Source: Lewinellaceae bacterium
Lineage (GTDB): Bacteria > Bacteroidota > Bacteroidia > Chitinophagales > Saprospiraceae
Reading direction: 5' to 3'
Length of the DNA stretch: 64,000 bases
Assembly: GCA_020636215.1 (NCBI GenBank)
Contig: JACJYG010000004.1
Coordinates: 186,001 to 250,000, forward strand
The notes beneath the pieces are model-generated. The model did no database searches and was not told the DNA's origin. It saw only the letters and a list, made by a program, of their open reading frames with translations. Below, in pieces: positions 54,141-63,822 of the stretch (positions are counted from its first letter, which is position 1; each line of letters starts with the position of its first letter). The position numbers and the translations under genes are program-made.

Positions 54141-56231
54141 TTAAAACCGCACAACCTTAACACCTAAAAATCCATGAATCCCTGGCGCCGGCTCGTAGTA
54201 GCGGCCACCAAACGCATTGATACGCACATTGCTGTTGTAGCGTGCATTTAGCAGATTGTTGATGCCAAGAAAAGGAGCCAGTCTCCACTTTTTCCATCGG
54301 TGGCTGTAATTCAGGCGTAGCCCCAGGTCCAGATAGGCATTGTCCTGCTCTGCGTTGGCGTCATTAGTGTAGAGGGCGCCCGTGTATCGGCAGCGCAGGG
54401 AAGCCAAAAGGCCTGAGGGGTGAACGTAACGAAAGTTAAGGAATGCGAAGTGCGAAGGGACACCCGGTAAATGCTTTCCCCGAAGGTTGCCGGCAGAACT
54501 GAGGTATTCCCGGTAAACAAAGTCAGACCAGGTATAGGCTAAAGAGGCCGATAAGCCAGACATAATCTGGCCACCCAGGCTGGCCTCCACGCCCTGCCGG
54601 GAAGACCGCCCGGCGTTGCGGTAAAAGGTACGCCCGGGGGAATCCTCCAGCTCGTATGGCACGAGTTCATCCTGCAAGGTAATATAGAAACTCGTTAGCT
54701 GGTAGTGGAGGCGCTTCCCAATAACACCGCCCAGGCCCAGTTCATAATTGACGGCGCGCTGAGGGGAAAGCCCAGGATTGAAACCACCGCCCATCGGGTT
54801 GGCGGATAACTCACTCAAGGCTGGGGTTTCAAAACTCGTAGACAGGTTAGCGTTTATGCGAAGGCGGGGGGAATAGGCGTATAACAATCCAAGGCTAGGG
54901 TTAAAATTATGATAAGGTGTACTTCCCGAATCATCGCCATCAGCCAGGAAGTGGTCGCGAGCTTCCAGCTTTAAAGCATCGAAGCGAGTGCTAAGCAAGG
55001 CTTTCAGTCGGGCCGACAATTCCAGCTCCTGCACCCAGAACAGCCCTAAGCTGCGGAAGATCTCCTCTTGCTGAAGAGATTGTTCGCCGGGCCTGCCTGC
55101 CAGGTTGTCGAAGCGCTGCCGGCTGTCTTGCTGCTGTTCTGCATCCATCCCCAGGCGAAAGCGGTAGGGCAAACTTCCCAATTCACCCTGGTAGCGATAA
55201 CTAAAACCACCGCCAAAGAATTGCCGCTCCAGCTCCACGATACCTCCGGCCTCAAAGGGTAGGCGGTTTTCAAAATCGCGCGACAAATAAAACAAGCGGG
55301 CCTCTACTTGGTGGTGCTCACTCCATGCCTGTTCCCACCGAACCCCTACTCTACCCTGCCGGACCGCCTCTCCTGCATCGAAATCAAGATTTCGGCTCCA
55401 GGCTTGCCGGCGGTTTTCCGCAAAGCTTTCCCGGCTAATAGCACCGGCATCTTCTGCTTCCGGGCTATCGACAAAGTTGAGTAAAAACTGCAATCGGCCT
55501 TTAGTGCTGTAGTCATAATTCAATTTGCCGTTGAACAGCGTAGCTTGCATCTTGCTGTGTTCACGGTAACCATAAGTGCGGGTATGACTGCCGTAAGCCA
55601 GAAAACCCAACCGCCCCTGCTGCCCTCCCCCTTTGAGTTGATAGCGTTGGAAACCAAAGCTCCCTCCGCTAAGGCGGGCTTCAGCAAACGGTTGGGCCGG
55701 TGGTTCTTCAGAAGCGAAACTAATGACGCCTCCGGCGGCATTGCCGTAAAGGCCCGAAGCCGGGCCGCGCACTACCTCCGCCTGGCCCAACAGCCCTACG
55801 TCAATATTATCTACCTGCCCCTGCCCATCGGGCGTCGACTCCGGGAGTCCATCTACCATCACCTTTATTCCACGAATGCCGAAAGCCGCGCGGGCGCCAA
55901 AGCCGCGAAGCGAGAGCCGAATGTCCTGCGAAAAATTGTCGGCGCCCATCATGAACAGGCCGGGCACGCCGGCAAGGGCCTCGTCGAGGGTGAGTTGCTG
56001 CTGCCCCTCCTGTATTTGCTCCCTCGAAAGGACGGACAGGGAAAAAGGTTGCCCCCCTTCCCGGCTTTCCAGACGAGAGGCTGTTACAATAACGGAATCC
56101 AGGATGTCGAATAATAATGTGTCAGCTTGTTGAGCCTGAAGAGAGAACTTACATAACAGGAATAGCATGGGCAAAGAAATGCACCGCCCCGGTAGCCATC
56201 TGCCAGGCCTCTTACATTTTGACTTATGCAT
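54141..56231 (-). CDS. TonB-dependent outer-membrane receptor
   Basis: 696 residues. Signal peptide with a long basic n-region (a start at 56168 is possible). TonB box-like DSVIVTASRL at about 46-55, plug domain (DNFSQDIRLSLRGFGARAAF; VRGPASGLYGNAAGGVISF), then a 22-strand barrel ending in aromatic Phe (GVKVVRF). Layout is of the siderophore/cation receptor type rather than SusC; the substrate is unknown. Follows the glycosyltransferase gene by 16 nt. Confidence 0.9.
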   Translation of the reverse strand: MHKSKCKRPGRWLPGRCISLPMLFLLCKFSLQAQQADTLLFDILDSVIVTASRLESREGGQPFSLSVLSREQIQEGQQQLTLDEALAGVPGLFMMGADNFSQDIRLSLRGFGARAAFGIRGIKVMVDGLPESTPDGQGQVDNIDVGLLGQAEVVRGPASGLYGNAAGGVISFASEEPPAQPFAEARLSGGSFGFQRYQLKGGGQQGRLGFLAYGSHTRTYGYREHSKMQATLFNGKLNYDYSTKGRLQFLLNFVDSPEAEDAGAISRESFAENRRQAWSRNLDFDAGEAVRQGRVGVRWEQAWSEHHQVEARLFYLSRDFENRLPFEAGGIVELERQFFGGGFSYRYQGELGSLPYRFRLGMDAEQQQDSRQRFDNLAGRPGEQSLQQEEIFRSLGLFWVQELELSARLKALLSTRFDALKLEARDHFLADGDDSGSTPYHNFNPSLGLLYAYSPRLRINANLSTSFETPALSELSANPMGGGFNPGLSPQRAVNYELGLGGVIGKRLHYQLTSFYITLQDELVPYELEDSPGRTFYRNAGRSSRQGVEASLGGQIMSGLSASLAYTWSDFVYREYLSSAGNLRGKHLPGVPSHFAFLNFRYVHPSGLLASLRCRYTGALYTNDANAEQDNAYLDLGLRLNYSHRWKKWRLAPFLGINNLLNARYNSNVRINAFGGRYYEPAPGIHGFLGVKVVRF

Positions 56232-56247
56232 TCAAAATTTGACTTAC

Positions 56248-57402
56248 TTAGGTAATTGGTTCCGGCTCTGTATGCCCACCGCCCACTACCTTTTTATACA
56301 GTTCCATCATCTGCTGCGCCAGGGGCTCGCCGCGAAACTGCTGCGCGTATTCGGAGCCATTTTCCACCAGGCTTGCCCGATAGGCATCATCTGTCAGGAT
56401 TTTTTCGATTCCGGCGGCGATCTGCTCCGGCTTCGCGGGGTCTACCAGATACGCGCCCGGGCCGCCGGCTTCCGGCAAAGAAGAGGTATTAGAAGTCAGG
56501 ACAGGGGTTTCACTAAAAAGCGCTTCCAGAATGGGCAGTCCGAATCCTTCAAAAAAAGATGGATAAAGAAAAACGGAAGCATCCTGATAAATAGCTGGAA
56601 GGTCTTCAAAAGAGGCTTCAATAAAGTATACCCATTTTTCAAGGCGGTTCTGCTGAAGGTATCGCTGAATTTTGGCCTTGTGGGCAGTCCCTTTACCGAC
56701 TACAACCAACGGCAGCTTAAGGCTATCGGGCAATAACTGTAGCGCGCGCACCGTACCCATCAGGTTCTTGCGAGCAGTTATGGCGCCAACGGTCAGGAGA
56801 TATTCTTCTGGTAAATGGTGCCGCCGCCGAACGGCCTCAATGGTTTTCTGCGCCCTTTCCTGCCGAAAACGCTCGCTGCAGGATTGATAAATAACCGATA
56901 TCTTCTCCGGTGCAATGCCATAAAAGTGGATGATATCACGCTTGGTGCTTTCACTGATGGCAACGATATGATCGGCCTGACGGCAAGCATAGCGGTATTT
57001 CAGGTCCAGTGCTTTGCGATTGAAAAGGGTATAATGCTGAGGGTAGTGAAGAAAGATCAGGTCATGGATGGTCACGATGCTTCGGATACCCGTACCTTGC
57101 AGTGCAAGCGGCAATTCATTAACCAGCCCGTGGAACAGGCCAATCTTATGTTTGCGAAGATAGCGTTTAAGGCCTAGTGTACGCCAGTAAAGGGTTGGCC
57201 CCCGGCGGGGTAACTGCACATTAAAAAGGGCGCTATTGAGAAAAAAGGAGGTATCATCACTCTTGGTAAAGCGGGGAGCATAAAGAAAATAAGCATTATC
57301 GGGATAGTATTCAGCAAGATTAGCCAGTAGCGTACGGCTGTAACTGCCTTGGCCGGCGAAGTCATTGAATAATTGTTTTGCGTCGTAGCCAATGCGTAAC
57401 AT
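56248..57402 (-). CDS. Glycosyltransferase family 4
   Basis: 384 residues with the GT-B fold. C-terminal donor-site block: VGAITARKNLMGTVRALQLL, VFLYPSFFEGFGLPILEALF (E-x7-E motif), TSNTSSLPEAGGPGAYLVDP. N-terminal FAGQGSYSRTLLANL is the acceptor-side Gly-rich loop. Uses a nucleotide sugar to build a surface glycan; specifics unknown. 8 nt after iscA-like. Confidence 0.9.
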   Translation of the reverse strand: MLRIGYDAKQLFNDFAGQGSYSRTLLANLAEYYPDNAYFLYAPRFTKSDDTSFFLNSALFNVQLPRRGPTLYWRTLGLKRYLRKHKIGLFHGLVNELPLALQGTGIRSIVTIHDLIFLHYPQHYTLFNRKALDLKYRYACRQADHIVAISESTKRDIIHFYGIAPEKISVIYQSCSERFRQERAQKTIEAVRRRHHLPEEYLLTVGAITARKNLMGTVRALQLLPDSLKLPLVVVGKGTAHKAKIQRYLQQNRLEKWVYFIEASFEDLPAIYQDASVFLYPSFFEGFGLPILEALFSETPVLTSNTSSLPEAGGPGAYLVDPAKPEQIAAGIEKILTDDAYRASLVENGSEYAQQFRGEPLAQQMMELYKKVVGGGHTEPEPIT

Positions 57403-57410
57403 GGCCCGGC

Positions 57411-57737
57411 TTATACAGAAAAACTCTCACCACAGGCACAAGTACGTGAGGCGTTAGGATTGTTAAAGTAAAAACCTTTTCCGTCCAATCCTCCAGAAAA
57501 CTCCAGAGTGGTATTGTACAAGTAAAGGATGCTGCGAAGATCAGTCACTACTCTTACCCCATTATCCTGGAATTCCTGGTCGTCCGCTTTCGGCTCATTG
57601 GAGAATTCCATCTGATAGCTCAGGCCGGAGCACCCCCCACTGGTTACCCAAACGCGGACAAAGAAGTCCTCTCCGTATCCTTCCTTTTGACGTATCTCTA
57701 CTATTTTTTCTTTAGCGGTATCGGCAACGAACAGCAT
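57411..57737 (-). CDS. A-type iron-sulfur carrier (IscA/SufA/ErpA)
   Basis: 108 residues with the three ligand cysteines C36 (SGGCSGLSY), C100 and C102 (TCACGESF). Accepts Fe-S clusters and hands them to apo-proteins. Follows the cysteine desulfurase on the same strand. Confidence 0.92.
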   Translation of the reverse strand: MLFVADTAKEKIVEIRQKEGYGEDFFVRVWVTSGGCSGLSYQMEFSNEPKADDQEFQDNGVRVVTDLRSILYLYNTTLEFSGGLDGKGFYFNNPNASRTCACGESFSV

Positions 57738-57805
57738 CGCGTTGGTCAGTTTTTTAGTTTATAAACGGCTAAGATACTAACATCAGTGCGAGAAATCAAG
57801 TTCAA

Positions 57806-59005
57806 TCAACCATCCAACATTCCTTCTTTGAACAATTCCCAAACCGGACTCATACCGCGCACTTTATTCACCCCATTAACTACTGCCTCTATTGCATAGT
57901 CGATCTCTTCTTCCGTATTAAACCGCCCCAGGCTAAAACGCAACGCGCTATGCGCCATCTCTGCACTAAGCCCCATGGCGATAAGGACGTGCGAGGGTTC
58001 GATGGATGCGGAGGTACAGGCTGAACCAGAAGACAGGGCAACGCCTTGATTAAAAGTCATCATTACGGCTTCCGACTCGGCGTATCGAAAGCTAATATTG
58101 GAGACATGGGGCAGGCGGGTTTCGAGGTTGCCGTTGAGATAGGCTTCCTCTAGCTTGTTTAACATAGCGTTCTCCAACTTATCGCGCAGGCGGCGAAGGC
58201 GCTGCCCATCCTGCACCATTTCCCGGGCGGCCAGCTCGGCGGCCTTTCCGAAACCAACGATACCAGGCACGTTGAGCGTACCCGAACGCATACCTTGTTC
58301 GTGCCCTCCCCCGTCGATAAGAGGCGCAATCCTGACGCGAGGTTGGCGACGGCTGACATAAAGCGCCCCTACGCCTTTGGGGCCATACATCTTGTGCGCG
58401 GTAAAGGCCATAAGGTGCACGCCCACCTCCTTCGGGTTAACGGGTATCTTCCCGACTGCCTGAGTAGCGTCACTCATCAATAGTACGCCATGCTTATCGC
58501 AAATCTCTCCGATCTTCTGCATTGGCTGAACGACCCCTGTTTCGTTATTGGCCCACATGACTGATACCATTATCGTATCGGGCCGGATAGCAGCATCCAG
58601 GGCTTCCAGGCTAATGAGCCCATCCATACCTACTTCCAGGTAAGTTACTTCCCCCCCCGTCCTTTCAATCCGGCCGCAGGTGTCGAGCACAGCCTTATGC
58701 TCTGTTTTTACGGTGATAATGTGCGAGCCCTTCCGGCGATACAGTTCAAATATCCCCTTAAGCGCCAGGTTGTTGGATTCGGTGGCGCCCGAAGTGAAAA
58801 CAATTTCTCTGGCTTCTACCCCGATAAGTTCCGACACCTGATCACGGGCTTGCATCACCGCCTCTTCCGCCACCCAACCGAAGGGGTGGTTACGGCTGGC
58901 TGCGTTACCGGGTTTTTCATAAAAGTATGGCAACATGAATTCTACAACACGTGGATCGCAGGGAGTCGTCGCGTTATTATCCAAATAGATGAGTGGGGCG
59001 GCCAT
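57806..59005 (-). CDS. iscS: Cysteine desulfurase (IscS/NifS)
   Basis: 399 residues from MAAPLIYLDNNATTPCDPRV (ATG 59005; the ORF opens 30 nt earlier). PLP Lys205 in FTAHKMYGPKG, His103 in KTEHKAVLD, and the mobile-loop Cys330 in SSGSACTSASIEPSHVL. Releases sulfur from cysteine for Fe-S assembly and tRNA thiolation. Confidence 0.92.
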   Translation of the reverse strand: MAAPLIYLDNNATTPCDPRVVEFMLPYFYEKPGNAASRNHPFGWVAEEAVMQARDQVSELIGVEAREIVFTSGATESNNLALKGIFELYRRKGSHIITVKTEHKAVLDTCGRIERTGGEVTYLEVGMDGLISLEALDAAIRPDTIMVSVMWANNETGVVQPMQKIGEICDKHGVLLMSDATQAVGKIPVNPKEVGVHLMAFTAHKMYGPKGVGALYVSRRQPRVRIAPLIDGGGHEQGMRSGTLNVPGIVGFGKAAELAAREMVQDGQRLRRLRDKLENAMLNKLEEAYLNGNLETRLPHVSNISFRYAESEAVMMTFNQGVALSSGSACTSASIEPSHVLIAMGLSAEMAHSALRFSLGRFNTEEEIDYAIEAVVNGVNKVRGMSPVWELFKEGMLDG

Positions 59006-59152
59006 TTTATTCCTTTGTTTTGTACAATGCAACAAAAGCCATTACGCCTTAGTTGTGATTCTATTATGGATGCTATGCTATGGCTGCTTTGGATTTTTCA
59101 TTGTATCCGCAATGTAAATATCAATACTATCAACAGTAGCGCATCTGCCTCA

Positions 59153-60457
59153 TCATCCTAACAACTGCTCCAGTCTATTTCCTCTCGAACCCTTTATCAG
59201 GATATGATAGCCTTGAATGTTTTGAGTATCGAACCAATCTTTCAATTTGGCCACATCGGGGAAGTAATGAAACCCAAGGGCTTCCGCAACGGGTTGAAAT
59301 TCTTTCCCTACAAAGACCACTGCTTCAAAGTGCTGAGTCGTAGCGAGGCGGGCAATAGCTTCATGTTCAACCCGGCTTTCGTCACCCAATTCCAGCATTT
59401 CTCCAAGGATGGCGATCTTGAGCCTGCCTTCCATACCGCGAAAAGCCAATAAAGCCTCCCGCATACTGGTAGGATTGGCGTTGTAGGCGTCCAGCAAAAA
59501 GGTATTGCCGTTCTGTTCAAGGATCTGCGAACGGTTATTGCTCGGCACATAGGCTTCCAGAGCGGAAACGATCTTTTCCTCTGGAACTTTAAAGTATTTA
59601 CCCAATGCGATCGCCGTCATGATATTGCTGAAGTTGTATTCTCCGATCAGGCTGCTGTGTACTTTTACCAACTGCTCCTGGCGGCCCAGAAATGCGGCAG
59701 AAATATAAGGTTGGGTTGAAAGGAGTTGTATTTCTATATCCGGTTCGGTGGAAGTGGGATGATCGCTCCGGCGGTAGAAAACTTTCTTTTTTACCGGCTC
59801 CGCCAACTCTTCCAGAAAAGCGGCATCCCGGTTAATAAAGGCTGTTCCGCCTGTTTCCGCAAGGAAGCGGTAAAGCTCCGATTTTCCTTTTTTGACCCCC
59901 TCGATTCCCCCAAAGCCTTCCAGGTGGGCCTTGCCGATATTGGTGATCAACCCGTGGGAAGGTTCTGCGATTCGGGAGAGCAGATCGATTTCCCCCTGAT
60001 GGTTGGCCCCCATCTCGATGACGGCTACTTCCACCCCAAGGGGCATCGCCAACAAGGTAAGCGGTACGCCAATATGGTTGTTAAGATTGCCCTGCGTAAA
60101 ATGGAGGCGGTAATGACTGCCCAGCACGATACTGGCCAACTCTTTGGTTGTCGTTTTCCCATTGCTGCCGGTGATTCCAACAACAGGGATGTCGAACTGC
60201 CTGCGATGATGCCGGGCCAGTTCCTGGAGAGCATTCAGCGTATTGTCTACCAGGATGAACCGGCTATCAAGGGCTACGGAAGGGTCGTCAACCACAGCGA
60301 AAACAGCGCCGTCTGCAAGTGCCTGTTGGGCAAATTGATTACCGTCGAAGCGTTCGCCCCGCAATGCAAAGAACAGACTGCCGGCTCGAACCTGACGGGA
60401 GTCCGTCGTCACATGGGGATGCCGAAGGTAGACCTCGTAAAGGGCTTGTATATTCAT
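59153..60457 (-). CDS. murF: UDP-N-acetylmuramoyl-tripeptide--D-alanyl-D-alanine ligase
   Basis: 434 residues from MNIQALYEVYLRHPHVTTDS. ATP loop GITGSNGKTTTKELAS, then NLNNHIGVPLTLLAM, EMGANHQGEIDLL, and C-terminal LLDAYNANPTSMREALLAF. It adds D-Ala-D-Ala in peptidoglycan precursor synthesis. A TTG at 60484 could extend the protein but would lie in the terminator T-run. The gldJ-murF order is as in other gliding Bacteroidota. Confidence 0.94.
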   Translation of the reverse strand: MNIQALYEVYLRHPHVTTDSRQVRAGSLFFALRGERFDGNQFAQQALADGAVFAVVDDPSVALDSRFILVDNTLNALQELARHHRRQFDIPVVGITGSNGKTTTKELASIVLGSHYRLHFTQGNLNNHIGVPLTLLAMPLGVEVAVIEMGANHQGEIDLLSRIAEPSHGLITNIGKAHLEGFGGIEGVKKGKSELYRFLAETGGTAFINRDAAFLEELAEPVKKKVFYRRSDHPTSTEPDIEIQLLSTQPYISAAFLGRQEQLVKVHSSLIGEYNFSNIMTAIALGKYFKVPEEKIVSALEAYVPSNNRSQILEQNGNTFLLDAYNANPTSMREALLAFRGMEGRLKIAILGEMLELGDESRVEHEAIARLATTQHFEAVVFVGKEFQPVAEALGFHYFPDVAKLKDWFDTQNIQGYHILIKGSRGNRLEQLLG

Positions 60458-60482
60458 ATCATCCGAAATTGTTTTTTCATAC

Positions 60483-60523
60483 AAAAAGCCTCCACAACAG
60501 CATGGCTGACGTGGAGGCTTTTT
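60483..60523 (-). terminator. Strong hairpin terminator between gldJ and murF
   Basis: Perfect 13-bp stem (aaaaagcctccac 60483-60495; gtggaggcttttt 60511-60523) with a 15-nt loop, giving T5 on either strand. It stands only 26 nt before the murF ATG, so it may act as an attenuator. Confidence 0.85.
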
Positions 60524-60561
60524 CTAAACATATATTTTATAATACTGCCTAAGGCGCGGTA

Positions 60562-62064
60562 TTAATATTTTCTCCGTTCTCCCCGCTTGCGCTTGGTCCG
60601 GAACTGGTTGCCACCGACATCCTCGTTGCCGCTGGGAGAACCGGTCCGGGTCATAGCACAGCGGAAGCCGATAGTACGGGAGGATTTATCTTCATCCAGG
60701 AAGCGGCGGGTGCCTGGTGACAGCCAGAAGGCGCGGTCGGCCCAGGAGCCCCCTTTGTATACCCTCGTTTTATCGCTGATGAGGGTGTGCTTACCATAAT
60801 CGTAGAAAGACTGAGACTGCTTGTCACCGTCGAGGTAGTTGTATACCTGGCCGGTTTTGTAGTTGTCCCGGGTTGCAGCTTCTTCATCTGTAACGTAGGT
60901 ATAACGCAAGCGGCCAAGGCTATCCTTTTCTACAGGGCGGCCATCCTCATCCAGCTCTTTTTTCTCGAACTGGCCGCCACGGTAGGGGTTGAGGTCCTGG
61001 TTCTGTACATCGCTCAGCGTAGTGCTGGTCAGCGGGCGATACAGGTCGAGCACCCATTCGTTGACGTTGCCGGCCATATTGTAAAGGCCGAAGTCATTAG
61101 GAAGGAAAGAACGGACTGGCGCCGGAATATGGGCGTCGTCGTTCAGCTTACCGGCCATACCCATATAGTCACCAGCTCCACGTTTGAAGTTAGCCAGGAT
61201 CTCGCCCTGATATTTATCGCGCTTCTGATAACGGACCGTATTACCATCCCAGGGATAGAACCGGCGGTCGGAGATGCGCTCGTCTTTTTCTGAAGTTTGG
61301 TTACCCTGAAGAGCCAGTGCAGCATATTCCCATTCGGCTTCTGTTGGAAGGCGGTATTCTGGTAACAGGATACCATCCTCAAAGCGAACAGGGCGTTCTC
61401 CATTCGTGCGGAGGTCTTTCAGGTTTTTGCGAACATCCCCCTGATACTGGCCTACGAGGTAGGCATCTGTGTTAAAGTTATCTTCATCCTTTTGTTCAAC
61501 ATTCGGATTGAGGATTCCTTTCTCGATGAGCAACATCTCGTTCACACGGTCGGTGCGCCATTTGGCAAATTCATTAGACTGCACCCAGCTAACCCCTACA
61601 ACAGGGTAGTTATCGTAGGAAGGATGGCGGAAATAGGTTTCCACGAATGGCTCATTGTAAGCCAGTTCTTCACGCCATACCAGCGTATCCGGCAAAGCGT
61701 CCCGGTATACTTCCGGATAGGACTCGCCAAATACACGCTGTACCCAATACAAGTATTCGCGATAGTCAATATTGGCTACCTCTGTTTCATCCATATAAAA
61801 GGAAGAAACGGTGACACGGCGAGCGATGTTATTCCAATCATAGGTAACATCCTGTTCGGTCAGGCCCATGGTAAAAGTACCGCCTTCGATCAACACGAGG
61901 TTAGGGCCGGCGATCTGGCCCTCATAATCCAGTTTTTCAAAGCCACCCCACTTGGTGTCGTTATACTTCCAGCCTGTTGTGGCTGAACGTTCCTTGCTGC
62001 CGCAGGAACTAAGTAAGAGTGCTGCTCCTAACAGGATGGAACCAAACTTCAGCAGATTTTTCAT
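60562..62064 (-). CDS. gldJ: Gliding motility / T9SS lipoprotein GldJ
   Basis: 500 residues from MKNLLKFGSILLGAALLLSS, lipobox SSC (Cys21). FGE-sulfatase-like fold with GPNLVLIEGGTFTMG, SSFYMDETEVANIDYREYLY, RLPTEAEWEYAA and NMAGNVNEWVLDLYRP; lacks the catalytic Cys pair. The GWKYNDTKWGGF start and the basic C-tail are GldJ-like rather than GldK-like. It is part of the outer-membrane-side T9SS/gliding complex. Preceded by a PorP-family gene. Confidence 0.85.
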   Translation of the reverse strand: MKNLLKFGSILLGAALLLSSCGSKERSATTGWKYNDTKWGGFEKLDYEGQIAGPNLVLIEGGTFTMGLTEQDVTYDWNNIARRVTVSSFYMDETEVANIDYREYLYWVQRVFGESYPEVYRDALPDTLVWREELAYNEPFVETYFRHPSYDNYPVVGVSWVQSNEFAKWRTDRVNEMLLIEKGILNPNVEQKDEDNFNTDAYLVGQYQGDVRKNLKDLRTNGERPVRFEDGILLPEYRLPTEAEWEYAALALQGNQTSEKDERISDRRFYPWDGNTVRYQKRDKYQGEILANFKRGAGDYMGMAGKLNDDAHIPAPVRSFLPNDFGLYNMAGNVNEWVLDLYRPLTSTTLSDVQNQDLNPYRGGQFEKKELDEDGRPVEKDSLGRLRYTYVTDEEAATRDNYKTGQVYNYLDGDKQSQSFYDYGKHTLISDKTRVYKGGSWADRAFWLSPGTRRFLDEDKSSRTIGFRCAMTRTGSPSGNEDVGGNQFRTKRKRGERRKY

Positions 62065-62432
62065 TGCAGGAGATTGTTTTTGAGAATCGACCAACAAATA
62101 TAGACAATAATGCATGTTATTACTTCTTCGGCGCCCGAAGGCCTTTGTTTTTCCCGATTTTAACACTTACCAGATGGCAAGCTCGGTACTTGGAATTTAA
62201 TTTATGTGTATAGATATGAGGAAAACCAACAGGACAAAGCCCCCCAATCGGGGAAAGCCCTTTTAGCCATGCTATTTCATACTGGCGGGCCCCGCTCTAC
62301 AAAGCGGACAAAACCAGTACGATCAGGCGCTAACTTGCAAAAGGCAGGGAAGCGCCTGAAGCAGGCTGTGGGCATTCTGTGTTGGCGCACTTTTCATCCT
62401 CTAGAGAATGAAAGGCATTGGAGATTTTGTGT

Positions 62433-62455
62433 AAAAAAAGTTGTGGCGAGCCACA
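62433..62455 (-). terminator. Terminator after the PorP/SprF gene
   Basis: Minus-strand TGTGG-CTCG-CCACA hairpin followed by AACT7, just after the stop at 62472. The rest of 62065-62471 holds no supported gene. Confidence 0.6.
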
Positions 62456-62471
62456 GTTTTCCTTCAATATC

Positions 62472-63500
62472 CTAATTAAACATCTTAAAACAGTCATTGT
62501 AGCGAGCGGTCTTTTGCCGCCTTTGGGCTTCCTTGCTATCATCGAAGTTTATGGTCAACGACAATTCATGGGAACCACCACTGCGCTGCAAATTTAATCT
62601 ACTCAACGTAAAATCGAAACTATAACCCAATCTAAATATTCCATGACGCACTCCGGCAAGGGCTATAGCGGCGTCTACGTTACTGATAGTGTGCCGGTAC
62701 CAGGCTCCGGCAAAAAATTTGCCGAGGCCAAAATACGCACCACCATTGACTTGAACAAATTCTCCCTGCTTCATTATTAGCAGGTTCGGAGATATGAACG
62801 CCTCCTCCTGACGATTATTGCCTGTTTGAAGAGGGATTTCGAAGCCCCCATGTAAAGTAACCCTCAGCGGAATACCAATGCCCAGGTTGTTGTTTACTTC
62901 AAGCAAGTTTTCATCTGGGCTGTTGAGGTGTTTTAGAGACAACCCGCCATAGGCGCGCCGGCCATAAACCAAAATACCTGCTCCGATATCCAATAGCCGA
63001 CGGTTGAGGTTGTCGGGGGGCAAATCTTCGGAAGGGATGAGGCCGCCGGGCCCTGAGGGCCCTTCGATTGGATCGATCTGATCGGGCAGAATGAGCAAAT
63101 CCCAGTCGAGCCGACGCTGGATCAGCCCCGCCTCGATACCAAAGCGAATTGCTACTTCCTCATTGACCCGAACGCGATAGCCATACACCGCCGAAAAACG
63201 CGTAGTGCTGTAAATACCATTACCTTCGTCGTCCCCTAAAACCATAAGCCCGAACCCGCTGTTCAACGATTCGATAGATTGCTCATAAGCCACCGAATAG
63301 GTATTATACCCTCCCTGATAAGGAGACCATTGGCTGCGATAGTTGGCTGTCACCCGAGGAGACAAGGTCGTTCCGGCAAAGGCCGGATTGACCTGCAAAG
63401 GCGCCGCGAAGAACTGGCTGTAAACAGGATCCTGCCCCTGGAGTGAAGAGCTTGCTGCTATTCCCAGCATGATTACGAGCAAATATCTGGCCATAGGCAT
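62472..63500 (-). CDS. PorP/SprF family T9SS membrane protein
   Basis: 342 residues with a signal peptide (1-22, ending LQGQ), then DPVYSQFFAAPLQVNPAFAG, the family hallmark. The rest is an outer-membrane beta-barrel (RVTANYRSQWSPYQGGYNTY; GFGLMVLGDDEGNGIYSTTR; VRHGIFRLGYSFDFTLSRLN). It works with the secretion ring and often anchors SprB-type adhesins. Same strand as gldJ. Confidence 0.9.
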   Translation of the reverse strand: MPMARYLLVIMLGIAASSSLQGQDPVYSQFFAAPLQVNPAFAGTTLSPRVTANYRSQWSPYQGGYNTYSVAYEQSIESLNSGFGLMVLGDDEGNGIYSTTRFSAVYGYRVRVNEEVAIRFGIEAGLIQRRLDWDLLILPDQIDPIEGPSGPGGLIPSEDLPPDNLNRRLLDIGAGILVYGRRAYGGLSLKHLNSPDENLLEVNNNLGIGIPLRVTLHGGFEIPLQTGNNRQEEAFISPNLLIMKQGEFVQVNGGAYFGLGKFFAGAWYRHTISNVDAAIALAGVRHGIFRLGYSFDFTLSRLNLQRSGGSHELSLTINFDDSKEAQRRQKTARYNDCFKMFN

Positions 63501-63732
63501 ATGCGGTTCAAAATGAAAAATTCAAAATGTAAAATTTAGCGTGCGGCTTCGTTCTTAATATTTTGCATCAGTGATTTTTCGGTTTTGGCTTTAGGCATTT
63601 ATATATCCAGCCGACATTTCAGCCATACTTAATGAGCAATACCGCTGTAGTCATAACGTTTTGGTAACAGTTTTCCGGTAAAAGCGCTGCTGTCGGAGAT
63701 CATACCAATGGGCTCAATCTAACAAAAAAGGA

Positions 63733-63763
63733 TTGTTGCATTCACTTATTAATGTAAACTTTG
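63733..63763 (+). promoter_or_regulatory. Possible promoter of the 63823 gene
   Basis: TTGTTG at 63733-63738 and TAAACTTTG at 63755-63763 (near TAnnTTTG with one extra base), 59 nt before the ATG. Confidence 0.35.
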
Positions 63764-63822
63764 CCGGTAGGTTGACAAAAAAATCACGCTCAACCATATT
63801 TTATTTTAAACTCGTGCAAGAT

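Noticed and set aside
53686..54167. Overlapping ORFs on both strands rich in CLV, HTRHTR or HQTHQT repeats
   Set aside because: They are translations of the 9-bp tandem repeat in several frames, with no start signals or family match.
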